This document shows positions 9,132 to 16,119 of a stretch of DNA of 64,000 bases, piece by piece. The notes under the pieces are model-generated. The model searched no databases. It saw only the letters and a list, made by a program, of their open reading frames with translations, and was not told where the DNA came from. This stretch comes from Rhodoferax lithotrophicus (GTDB taxonomy: Bacteria > Pseudomonadota > Gammaproteobacteria > Burkholderiales > Burkholderiaceae_C): positions 1,984,001 through 2,048,000 of the forward strand of contig NZ_AP024238.1 of the NCBI RefSeq assembly GCF_019973615.1, given 5' to 3'. A program made the translations under genes and the position numbers. Position 1 is the stretch's first letter. Each line of letters begins with the position of its first letter.

Positions 9132-10207
9132 ATCTGCGTCAAGCGTCCTATCTGGGTTGGGTCTTGCTGCTGATGGCGGCGTTGCTGGCGGCTTTGGGCG
9201 TCTGCGTGGGCAGTGCCGGGTTTGAGAATCTGATCACGCCCTTGTTGCATCCGGCCCAGGACCCCGATCAAACCGCCATGGCTCGGCAAATCATCTGGGA
9301 CATTCGCCTGCCGCGCACGCTGGGGGCCTGGGCTGCGGGAGCCTTGCTGGGGCTGGCCGGTGCGCTGGCGCAGGGCTTGTTTCGCAATCCGCTGGCCGAC
9401 CCGTTTTTGCTGGGCAGTGCGTCTGGTGCGTCGCTTGGGGTGGCGCTGGTGCTGGCCGCCATGGGCGGCGCTGGAGGCATGTTGGGGGGGGGCGGGATGA
9501 TGGCTGATGGCATGGCGTTTTCGGTCTTCGGCACCGGCTGGCTGGTACGCCTGGGGCTGACCGGGGCCGCATTCGGCGGCGCGGTGCTGGCCGTGTTTTT
9601 GACACTGGCGCTTTCCAACGGTGTGCAACACACCTTGCGTCTGCTGCTGGCGGGCGTGGTGGTGGGTGTGGTGCTTGGGGCCATGACACACCTGGTGCTG
9701 ATCTGGTCACCCGAGTCGCTGCAGGCCATGCAGGCGTTTATGCTGGGTTCCACCGCGTTTGTTGGCTGGACAGCGTGTGTGGTGATGGCCGCTGTCTGGC
9801 TGCTGAGCAGTGTGGCTGGCGCTTTGCTGGCGCGCTTGCTTGATGGTTTGAGTCTGGGCGAAGCCACCGCGCACAGCCTGGGCTTGCCGCTAACCTCCAT
9901 GCGCCTGGCGCTGGTGGCTGTGCTAGCGCTGGCTACTGGCGCGGCGGTGGCACAAACCGGCTTGATTGCCTTTGTGGGGCTGGCTGCGCCGCACCTGGTG
10001 CGCTCGGTGGTCAAAACCACGCATAGCCTTTTGATTCTGCTCTCCAGCCTGATGGGTGGTGTGCTGCTGATGGCCGCCGATACATTGGCGCGCTGGCTGA
10101 TCGCACCGCAAGAACTGCCGGTGGGTGTGCTTACCGCCGTGCTGGGTGGTGGCTATTTGTTGTGGCTGATGCATCGTGGCACACGGGGTGGTGGAGCAGT
10201 GCTATGA
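9128..10207 (+). CDS. btuC: FecCD-family ABC permease (BtuC-like)
   Basis: This 359-residue integral membrane permease of the FecCD/BtuC family has about ten hydrophobic segments. Family motifs include IRLPRTLGAWAAGALLGLAG, GLFRNPLADPFLLGSASGAS, GLIAFVGLAAPHLVR (the ATPase-contacting loop) and the C-terminal LPVGVLTAVLGGGYLLWL. The GTG at 9128 overlaps the btuF stop and the stop overlaps the ATPase start, which marks a tight operon. Substrate assignment to B12 follows from the riboswitch and BtuB. An unusual Gly/Met-rich insertion (GGAGGMLGGGGMMADG) lies near residues 119-134. Confidence 0.88.
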   Translation: MNLRQASYLGWVLLLMAALLAALGVCVGSAGFENLITPLLHPAQDPDQTAMARQIIWDIRLPRTLGAWAAGALLGLAGALAQGLFRNPLADPFLLGSASGASLGVALVLAAMGGAGGMLGGGGMMADGMAFSVFGTGWLVRLGLTGAAFGGAVLAVFLTLALSNGVQHTLRLLLAGVVVGVVLGAMTHLVLIWSPESLQAMQAFMLGSTAFVGWTACVVMAAVWLLSSVAGALLARLLDGLSLGEATAHSLGLPLTSMRLALVAVLALATGAAVAQTGLIAFVGLAAPHLVRSVVKTTHSLLILLSSLMGGVLLMAADTLARWLIAPQELPVGVLTAVLGGGYLLWLMHRGTRGGGAVL

Positions 10208-10968
10208 CTTCAATAGCTATTAACGCAAGCGCAATAAGGGCTAGTATCGGAAATGTCGAGATATTGCACGATGTGTCACTGGCTCTGCCGCAAGGGCGTT
10301 GGACCAGCATTGTTGGCCCCAACGGTGCGGGCAAATCCACCTTGCTCAAAGTGCTGGCCGGGCTGTTGCCATACCAGGGCAGCGTGGAGTTGCTGAACCA
10401 GTCGCTGACCCGTACACCGGCCAGATTACGGGCCAAGCGCCTGGCGTGGCTGGGGCAAAACGAGTCAGCGGCGGACGATCTGACGGTGTGGGATGTGGTC
10501 ATGCTGGGTCGTTTACCGCATCAGGCCTGGTTGGCCGCACCCAGCGACGCAGACCGGGCGGCGGTTGAACTGGCCCTCAAATCCACCCAGGGCTGGGACT
10601 GGCGTGCGCGCTCTTTGGGGCAACTCTCAGGCGGCGAACGTCAGCGCGTGTTGCTGGCCCGCGCCCTGGCTGTGCAGGCCCAGGTGCTGCTGATGGATGA
10701 GCCGCTTGCCAACCTCGACCCGCCGCACCAGGCCGACTGGCTGGGTGTGGTGCGCTGCTTGCTGGAAAGTGGTGTCACGGTTGTCAGCGTGTTGCATGAA
10801 ATCTCGATGGCATTGCATTCGGATGAAATGCTCATCATGGCCGCCGGGCGCATCACCCACCAGGGACTCAGCGCCGCCCCAGCCACCCACCGCGCGCTGG
10901 AAGCCGTGTTTGACCACCGCATCACCATCCATCCATTGGCCGGGCAATGGGTGGCGTTGCCCAAATAA
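10204..10968 (+). CDS. btuD: ABC transporter ATPase (BtuD-like)
   Basis: This 254-residue ATP-binding subunit energises the cobalamin importer. Walker A is GPNGAGKST, the Q-loop region is LAWLGQNESAADDLTV, the signature is LSGGERQRV, Walker B is VLLMDEPLANLD, and the switch His is in SVLHEIS. The start overlaps the permease stop (ATGA). The first 15 or so codons coincide with a copy of the dispersed mini-repeat, so the N-terminal strand differs from usual family members. It is the last gene of the btuB operon; cobO follows after 77 bases. Confidence 0.9.
   Translation: MTSIAINASAIRASIGNVEILHDVSLALPQGRWTSIVGPNGAGKSTLLKVLAGLLPYQGSVELLNQSLTRTPARLRAKRLAWLGQNESAADDLTVWDVVMLGRLPHQAWLAAPSDADRAAVELALKSTQGWDWRARSLGQLSGGERQRVLLARALAVQAQVLLMDEPLANLDPPHQADWLGVVRCLLESGVTVVSVLHEISMALHSDEMLIMAAGRITHQGLSAAPATHRALEAVFDHRITIHPLAGQWVALPK
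10211..10247. repeat. Dispersed mini-repeat at the 5' end of the ATPase gene
   Basis: CAATAGCTATTAACGCAAGC followed by GCAATAAGGGCTAGTAT resembles the repeat family (ATAGCT, GCAAGCGC, AATAAG, GCTAG in order). It lies inside codons 3-15. The match is weaker than for the intergenic copies. Confidence 0.4.
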
Positions 10969-11045
10969 CGTGCCTGGTTCCATGCCCAAGGACTTGACTG
11001 GGCTTTACCGTACCGAAACTTGCTACTGATAGTTCACACTCCATC

Positions 11046-11615
11046 ATGCACATCGAAACCCCGCCGACCGAGAAACCCTATGACAAAGCCGAGGGCGAGC
11101 GCCGCGGCATTGTGATTGTCAACACCGGTGACGGCAAGGGCAAAAGCACCGCCGCCTTTGGCCTGGCGCTGCGCGCCCACGGGCGCGGCAAGGCGGTGAA
11201 GATTTTTCAGTTCATGAAGGTGCCCAGCGCCCGCTTTGGTGAACACCGCATGTTCGAGCAGATGGGTATCCCCATCGAAGGCCTGGGTGACGGTTTTAGC
11301 TGGAAGAGCCAGGATTTGGAACATTCCGCCCAGCTGGCGCGAGATGGCTGGCAAAAAGCCAAGGCCGCCATCCTGAGCGGCGACTACTTCATGGTTACCC
11401 TTGACGAGATCACCTATCCGCTGATCTACGGCTGGTTGCCTTTGGCCGATGTGCTGCAAACCCTGAAGGTCCGTCCCAGCCATGTCCATGTGGTGCTGAC
11501 CGGCCGCCGCTGCCCACCCGAGATCATCGAACAGGCCGACACCGTGACCGAGATGCAGATGGTCAAACACGCGTTCAAGGCGGGTATTCCGGCGCAGCGT
11601 GGGATCGAGGATTAG
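11046..11615 (+). CDS. cobO: Corrinoid adenosyltransferase
   Basis: This is an ATP:cob(I)alamin adenosyltransferase of the CobA/CobO/BtuR type (189 residues). It adds the 5'-deoxyadenosyl ligand to reduced corrinoids in the cytosol. The P-loop is NTGDGKGKST near residue 23, with GLALRAHGRG, LDEITYPLIYGW and VVLTGRRCPPEIIEQADTVTEM all typical. It is transcribed in the same direction as the B12 uptake operon 77 bases upstream and may be co-expressed with it. Confidence 0.95.
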   Translation: MHIETPPTEKPYDKAEGERRGIVIVNTGDGKGKSTAAFGLALRAHGRGKAVKIFQFMKVPSARFGEHRMFEQMGIPIEGLGDGFSWKSQDLEHSAQLARDGWQKAKAAILSGDYFMVTLDEITYPLIYGWLPLADVLQTLKVRPSHVHVVLTGRRCPPEIIEQADTVTEMQMVKHAFKAGIPAQRGIED

Positions 11616-11880
11616 AGGGCATGTGGCTAACCATGCCCCTGGCTTTGCCAACCTGTTGTCTGTGAAGCCTGTGAAATTGGGTTTTGTTCAATTATTTATA
11701 TAAAAAGTGCCTGTAGTGCTTATCTACATTGCCTGAAAAGCTATTTAATTTATAGCTAATTTCGTGCGCATGATTGGATAGGCAAGTACCGTTTGGCCGT
11801 CAATCAGATCCATGTCTGCTCTTACCAAAGTGGTGGGCGCTGACAAGGGACAATCGGGCCATGTCAACCCGAGAGCAAGC

Positions 11881-12516
11881 ATGACCTACAGCGTCAAGGA
11901 AATTTTTTACACCCTGCAAGGCGAAGGCCAGCAGGCCGGTCGCCCGGCGGTGTTCTGCCGCTTTGCCGGTTGCAACCTGTGGACCGGCACCGAGAACCGG
12001 CGTGCCAGTGCTGTCTGCCAGTTTTGCGACACCGACTTTGTTGGCACAGACGGCGAAGGCGGCGGCAAGTTCAAGACTGCACAGAGTTTGGCCGAGCGCA
12101 TCAACGCCCTGTGGCCCGCCGCTTACCCGGCGCACAAATATGTGGTGTTCACCGGCGGCGAGCCGCTGCTGCAACTGGACGCGCCGCTGATCGAAGCGAT
12201 GCACGGCGCAGGCTTTGAAATCGCCATCGAGACCAACGGCACGCTGCACGTGCCCGAAGGCGTGGACTGGGTCTGCGTCAGCCCCAAAATGGGAGCGAAG
12301 CTGGTGGTGCATGAGGGCAATGAGATCAAGGTCGTCATCCCCCAGCCTGGCCAGCCGCTGGACGTGTACGCCGCGCTGGACTTTGACCACTTTTTTGTGC
12401 AGGCCATGGACGGCCCGCTGCAAGCCGCTAACCAGCGCTTGGCCATTGACTACTGCAAGGCGCACCCCCAGTGGAAGCTCAGCCTGCAAACCCACAAACT
12501 TCTTCAAATCCCTTAA
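11881..12516 (+). CDS. queE: 7-carboxy-7-deazaguanine synthase QueE
   Basis: This radical-SAM enzyme (211 residues) converts 6-carboxytetrahydropterin to 7-carboxy-7-deazaguanine on the queuosine/preQ0 pathway. It has the variant cluster-binding pattern C-x14-CxxC known from proteobacterial QueE (C in GCNLWTG, then CQFCDTDF), plus GGEPLLQLD and the SAM-contact stretch ETNGTLHVP. The ATG at 11881 gives the family start MTYSVKEIFYTLQGEG and has GAGAGC upstream; an earlier ATG at 11812 would add about 23 unconserved residues. queD follows 21 bases later; queC is not in the window. Confidence 0.94.
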   Translation: MTYSVKEIFYTLQGEGQQAGRPAVFCRFAGCNLWTGTENRRASAVCQFCDTDFVGTDGEGGGKFKTAQSLAERINALWPAAYPAHKYVVFTGGEPLLQLDAPLIEAMHGAGFEIAIETNGTLHVPEGVDWVCVSPKMGAKLVVHEGNEIKVVIPQPGQPLDVYAALDFDHFFVQAMDGPLQAANQRLAIDYCKAHPQWKLSLQTHKLLQIP

Positions 12517-12537
12517 TTATTCTGATCAGGCAAGCCC

Positions 12538-12981
12538 ATGCTCACCATCACCCGCAAAATGGAATTCGATGCCGGCCACCGCATTCCCGACCACAACAGC
12601 CAGTGCCGCAACCTGCACGGCCACCGCTACACCCTGCTCATCACCCTGACCGGCGACGTGGTGCAGCAAGACGGTCAGTCCGACAACGGCATGATCATGG
12701 ACTTTGGCGACATCAAGGCGCTGGCGCACGAACACTTGGTCAAGCTCTGGGACCACGCTTTCATCGTCTATGAAAAGGACACGGCCGTGCGTAATTTTCT
12801 GGACAGCATGCCGAACCACAAAACCGTCGTCATTGACCGCGTGCCGACCGTAGAAAACCTGGCCAAAACCGCCTTTGACATCTTGAAAGAGGTCTACCAC
12901 GACCGCTTCGGCCGGCATCTGTCGCTGGCCAAGGTGACGTTGTATGAAACGCCTAATTGTTGGGCGGAGGTGGAGGGGTGA
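12538..12981 (+). CDS. queD: 6-carboxytetrahydropterin synthase QueD
   Basis: This 147-residue T-fold zinc enzyme converts 7,8-dihydroneopterin triphosphate to 6-carboxytetrahydropterin, the substrate of the adjacent QueE. The zinc His residues are in FDAGHRIP and LHGHRY, and the catalytic Cys is in CRNLHGH. MIMDFGDIK and WDHAFIV are conserved, as is the C-terminal VTLYETPNCWAEV. It forms an operon with queE. Confidence 0.94.
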   Translation: MLTITRKMEFDAGHRIPDHNSQCRNLHGHRYTLLITLTGDVVQQDGQSDNGMIMDFGDIKALAHEHLVKLWDHAFIVYEKDTAVRNFLDSMPNHKTVVIDRVPTVENLAKTAFDILKEVYHDRFGRHLSLAKVTLYETPNCWAEVEG

Positions 12982-13064
12982 GGCATCTTGTGGGCGAACG
13001 AGTCCCCAGAAAACCTTGATGCCTTTGTGATCTTTGGCCTCGGTTGCGACTGATCCTTCGCAAA

Positions 13065-13093
13065 TTGATGCGGTATGCTCCATCTCATATAAA
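13065..13093 (+). promoter_or_regulatory. Candidate sigma70 promoter of the HipA-like/DUF3037 unit
   Basis: TTGATG (13065-13070) and TATAAA (13088-13093) are separated by 17 bases, an ideal spacing. Transcription would start near 13100, about 50 bases before the kinase start at 13149. Confidence 0.5.
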
Positions 13094-13107
13094 AGGGGTT
13101 GTAAAAC

Positions 13108-13152
13108 ATGAGCGCAAAACAGCCAGTGGTGCCTCGGGGAGACTGCCAATGA
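13108..13152 (+). CDS. Possible 14-codon leader ORF upstream of the HipA-like kinase
   Basis: A short frame encodes MSAKQPVVPRGDCQ and stops with a TGA that overlaps the ATG of the kinase gene (ATGA). AAGGGG lies 9 bases before its ATG. However, the best predicted promoter would start transcription after that ribosome site, so translation of this ORF is uncertain. If it is real, it could couple or pace translation of the kinase. Confidence 0.25.
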   Translation: MSAKQPVVPRGDCQ

Positions 13153-13952
13153 GTGTGCCAATCCTAGATTCTTCCGCATGGCGCGAATTCCGGAGCAAGC
13201 CTGCTAATACGGGCATTAATGAAACGACGCACCTAGCCAAAATCGCTGACACGACTGGCAAGTTGCATGATTGTTTCGTAAAACTATTGCCTCTTGATGG
13301 TCCAGCGCTGCTGTGCGAAGCCATCGGTTGGCTGCTTGCACGCAAAAGTGATGTGGCTTGCCCAGCTTTTGGTGCCATCGTCATGGTGCCTGTCCCCGAG
13401 TTGCGCAAATATTGCCCGCTGCCGCCTAAATTTGATGGAATGGACTCTTGCCCCGCGTGGTGTAGCGAGATCGTTGCTGGGAAATCTGTACGCCAAGTAC
13501 ACAAAATGGTTTTTTTCATTTCACGCAAAAACTGCCTGAGAAGCAAGGATGCCCGAAAAATCGCTGCTTTCGATCAGTGGAGTGACCTGAGAGACCGTAA
13601 TTTTGGAAACGTCATCCGTTCGTCCAATGGTGGCTATGTCGCCATAGACCACGAATCTTTGCTTCATGACCTTCTTTGGGTTCCAACTGGTCGAGGTTTT
13701 GAAGAGCGCAGCCTCTTGGTTGAAGCTCGAAATGCACTGTCCGTCACCGACTTCCAGCGTTTTCAAATGGACATGGCCTCTGCTGCAAATGGCCATGCCC
13801 AAGCTTTGATTGATGCCAAAGCAGACTTGGCGGACATCATCGCCAAAATAATTCCAGCTCATGCATCTGCCGCGACCCAAATGATCGTTCAAACGCTTGA
13901 TAACCGCGCCCAGTCCGGATGGCTGTCAACAACACTGGGAGTCATCGCATGA
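13149..13952 (+). CDS. HipA-like kinase-fold protein
   Basis: This 267-residue protein resembles the compact HipA-like kinase family rather than full-length HipA (about 440 residues). Visible kinase landmarks are an invariant-type Lys in DCFVKLLP (about residue 45), a helix-C Glu in LLCEAIGWLLAR (about 55), a catalytic loop SDLRDRNFGNVI (about 152-163) and the metal-binding Asp in YVAIDHESLL (about 170-179). The start at 13149 has GGGGAG seven bases upstream. Its stop overlaps the next gene (ATGA). HipA kinases phosphorylate translation targets such as tRNA synthetases; this protein's target is unknown. There is no hipB-like helix-turn-helix gene next to it. Base composition looks AT-richer than the neighbours, suggesting transfer. 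Confidence 0.6.
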   Translation: MSVPILDSSAWREFRSKPANTGINETTHLAKIADTTGKLHDCFVKLLPLDGPALLCEAIGWLLARKSDVACPAFGAIVMVPVPELRKYCPLPPKFDGMDSCPAWCSEIVAGKSVRQVHKMVFFISRKNCLRSKDARKIAAFDQWSDLRDRNFGNVIRSSNGGYVAIDHESLLHDLLWVPTGRGFEERSLLVEARNALSVTDFQRFQMDMASAANGHAQALIDAKADLADIIAKIIPAHASAATQMIVQTLDNRAQSGWLSTTLGVIA

Positions 13953-14890
13953 GCAATACCCAAGCTCCGGCAGATAGGCCCTCCATCATCACGTTTGGAG
14001 ACGGAAACTCCGAACACCTCAGCCGATTAGCTACCTCCACACCGAAACCTGCCTTCTCAGGCGCATGGACCACTGTCGAGCTCCAACCAGACGTGTTTGT
14101 CCCACAACGTTTCACGGTTGGCGTCGTGGTTCAGTCTCCAGGCGACCGCATCCATTTCAAGTTGCTCGATGACTTCAAAAAGTTCGAGTGCCTGTATCAC
14201 GACCAGTTTCCGCAAAAGTCAGTTCGCGAGTTGCTGGCCTATGCAGAAGAAGCGTTACGCCACGCCGTTCAGTCCAAAACGGACATCCCCGAGATAGTGT
14301 TCGGCACCCATTGCTTGACTTTGGCCTTGCCGAGTTACACCTCGGGAGATGACAGAGAGTCGACTGTCGAGAGGTTGTTTCATGAAATCGTCGTTATGGC
14401 CCCATCGGTCAAACGAAAAGTCAACGAGTTTGAGTTCATCGATACGCCCATGGCTCGCCAACTGGTCAATCAGAAACTTAAAGAGATCGCAAAGATGGAC
14501 TTTGAAAAGATTGTTCCGTCCGAAGGTCAAGGCTTGCTGATCGACTATGAGGGCATCAAACACTTTTTAGATCTGAACATTTTGACTGCTGGTGCCTGTG
14601 GCAGCGTGACCTCGGCAGCTTACAAGTCAGCCCAAACAGTCGAAATCAACTTACTTAAATCGAGCAGGGATCTCACGACCTACTCTCGCGTCAACAAGAT
14701 GGACAACATTGGCCTGTTCCTTCTATTGCCTAAGGCTGATTTGATGGAGCCTAAGGAATACAAAAAAATTGAAGAGATCATTGAAGAGCATGAATGGAAG
14801 TTAGAGCGCGATGGGTTTCGCGTCGTCAGTATGGCGGCTCCTTCGGAGCTCGCGCAGGAAATTTTTGACTGGGCTCAACCTACGATTTGA
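13949..14890 (+). CDS. DUF3037-like protein partnered with HipA-like kinase
   Basis: This 313-residue cytoplasmic protein has no signal peptide or membrane segments. The stretch PQRFTVGVVVQSPGDRIHFK (about residues 51-70) followed by LLDDFKKFECLY resembles the core of DUF3037, a family I recall being encoded beside HipA-like kinases in other bacteria. The remaining two thirds is not recognised; it is mixed alpha/beta with a charged helix (KKIEEIIEEHEWKLERDG) near the C-terminus. The ATG at 13949 overlaps the kinase stop and the TTG of the next frame overlaps its own stop, so three frames are chained by 4-base overlaps. It could be an antitoxin, a substrate or an effector of the kinase. Confidence 0.5.
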   Translation: MSNTQAPADRPSIITFGDGNSEHLSRLATSTPKPAFSGAWTTVELQPDVFVPQRFTVGVVVQSPGDRIHFKLLDDFKKFECLYHDQFPQKSVRELLAYAEEALRHAVQSKTDIPEIVFGTHCLTLALPSYTSGDDRESTVERLFHEIVVMAPSVKRKVNEFEFIDTPMARQLVNQKLKEIAKMDFEKIVPSEGQGLLIDYEGIKHFLDLNILTAGACGSVTSAAYKSAQTVEINLLKSSRDLTTYSRVNKMDNIGLFLLLPKADLMEPKEYKKIEEIIEEHEWKLERDGFRVVSMAAPSELAQEIFDWAQPTI

Positions 14891-15182
14891 ATCCACCAAT
14901 AGTCATTTGGACTTTCAACGGTTTTGATCAACACCAAGAGACCACGTTCACTGTTCGTGTGCCCAACTCAGTGCACGAAAGCATCAAGGTTTTGGCCCGC
15001 CAAGACGGCATATCTGTCAACCAGTTCATCGCCAGCGCCGCAGCAGAAAAAATGGCATCTTTCAGACGCTGGACTATCTGCGCCGCGAAGCCGCCTTGGG
15101 CAAACGCGAGGACTGTGAGCGGTTTTTGCAAGCTGTGCCGGATGCCGCGCCCGTTGCCGGGGACGAAATCAAGTCGGGTTGA
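14887..15182 (+). pseudogene. Frameshifted ribbon-helix-helix (HicB-type) antitoxin
   Basis: The first frame (TTG at 14887, overlapping the previous stop) encodes a ribbon-helix-helix/HicB-C-like domain: TFTVRVPNSVHESIKVLARQ then DGISVNQFIASAAAEKMAS. Near 15060 the frame breaks. The natural continuation FQTLDYLRREAALGKREDCE and LQAVPDAAPVAGDEIKSG is found in another frame and ends at the TGA 15180-15182. Loss of a single base in GCATCTTTCAGACG explains it. The first frame instead runs on to about 15204 with a non-conserved tail. The intact ancestor would be a DNA-binding antitoxin of about 98 residues. A sequencing error is the main alternative. Confidence 0.6.
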
Positions 15183-15185
15183 TCA

Positions 15186-15230
15186 TTGCTTGCACGGTCG
15201 GTAAGCACATAATGCACAGTATTCTGTACA
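15186..15230 (+). promoter_or_regulatory. Promoter and YefM-type operator of the toxin-antitoxin pair
   Basis: TTGCTT (15186-15191) and CATAAT (15208-15213) with 16-base spacing form a plausible promoter. TGCACA (15213-15218) and TGTACA (15225-15230) lie 12 bases centre to centre across the expected start site. E. coli YefM binds TGTACA cores with this spacing, so autoregulation of the pair is likely. Confidence 0.45.
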
Positions 15231-15254
15231 CCTTTCAACCCGCCGGAGGCCATC

Positions 15255-15557
15255 ATGGCATTCACCGCAAGCGATGTGGTTCCCCTCACTCAGGCCCGTG
15301 CCACCTTGTCCGATCTGGTCGAGCAGGTCAAGGCTGGTGCTGAAAAAATCATCACCAAGAACGGCGAAAGCTACGTCGCCATCATCGACTCCCGGCGGCT
15401 GGACTACTACCACCAGTTGGAGTGCGAGCGTATTCACCTTCTGTTGATTGACGATGCGGCTAAGGGCTTGGACGACATTGCCGCAGGCAAGGTGAAGGAT
15501 GCACGCACCACACTGGCTGCGTTGAAGCGTCGCCGTGCGGCCAAGCCCCAAGCTTGA
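15255..15557 (+). CDS. Phd/YefM-family antitoxin
   Basis: This 100-residue antitoxin has the Phd/YefM N-terminal DNA-binding fold (VVPLTQARATLSDLVEQV, then KIITKNGESYVAIIDSRR) and a charged C-terminal tail that should wrap the toxin. GGAGG lies 5 bases before the ATG. Its stop overlaps the toxin start (TTGA). The pair sits at the right edge of the accessory island between queD and cobQ. Confidence 0.85.
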   Translation: MAFTASDVVPLTQARATLSDLVEQVKAGAEKIITKNGESYVAIIDSRRLDYYHQLECERIHLLLIDDAAKGLDDIAAGKVKDARTTLAALKRRRAAKPQA

Positions 15558-15967
15558 GCAGGGCCAGCGCCGTGGCAGCCAAGCATCTTGTCAAGCTCAC
15601 CGCGAACTTTGAGCGCAATCTTGAAGAGGTCGAAGCCTTTTTGCTGGCGGCTGATGCGCCACAGGCTTTTGACGCGCTGCTGGATGAACTCTCGGATACC
15701 GTCATCCCCAACCTGGAACGCTTTCCCCGCATGGGCAGGCGGTTTTTCGAGCGGCCCATCCGCTCCGTGGAGGCCAGCAACGCAGTCGCCGGTTTAAAGG
15801 TCAAGCTCAAAGCCATTGCGAAGGATGGCGAAATTTGTGAATACGTGATGTCGAATTACCTGTTGCTGTTGTACGTGTGCTTCGACACCACGATTTATCT
15901 GCTGGCGATTCGGCATCACCGGCAGCTCTCATTTGATTTTCAGACGCTGTGGCCAGCAATGCCATGA
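15554..15967 (+). CDS. RelE/ParE-family toxin
   Basis: This 137-residue RelE/ParE-fold protein is encoded immediately after its antitoxin. The core is recognisable: ANFERNLEEVEAFLL, IPNLERFPRMGRRFF, KLKAIAKDGEICEYVMSNYL and the terminal strand IYLLAIRHHRQLSFDF. The TTG at 15554 overlaps the antitoxin stop; a GTG at 15572 is an alternative start. It is longer than typical ParE (about 95 residues), with an extended region before the last strands. Whether it cleaves mRNA or targets gyrase cannot be read from the sequence. It looks intact. Confidence 0.8.
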   Translation: MSRASAVAAKHLVKLTANFERNLEEVEAFLLAADAPQAFDALLDELSDTVIPNLERFPRMGRRFFERPIRSVEASNAVAGLKVKLKAIAKDGEICEYVMSNYLLLLYVCFDTTIYLLAIRHHRQLSFDFQTLWPAMP

Positions 15968-16119
15968 TAGGTTTGCATCGCGCAGTGCGCACCGAGGCAC
16001 TGCACAAGCCAGGACCTTTAATTGACTCTAACCCATATGAAAAATCGCTATCTAGACCCCATAGAACCTAGACGAAAGGCCACTTTGTTTGTGGTGTTTG
16101 GCATCGCAGGTGCGCGCCC

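Noticed and set aside
11616..11880. preQ1 riboswitch before queE
   Set aside because: The leader is AT-rich and has a faint mini-repeat resemblance, but no preQ1 aptamer pattern is recognisable.
14887..15182. Programmed ribosomal frameshift in the antitoxin-like gene
   Set aside because: The junction (GCATCTTTCAGACG) lacks a slippery heptamer and a following structure, so a simple deletion or sequencing error is more likely.
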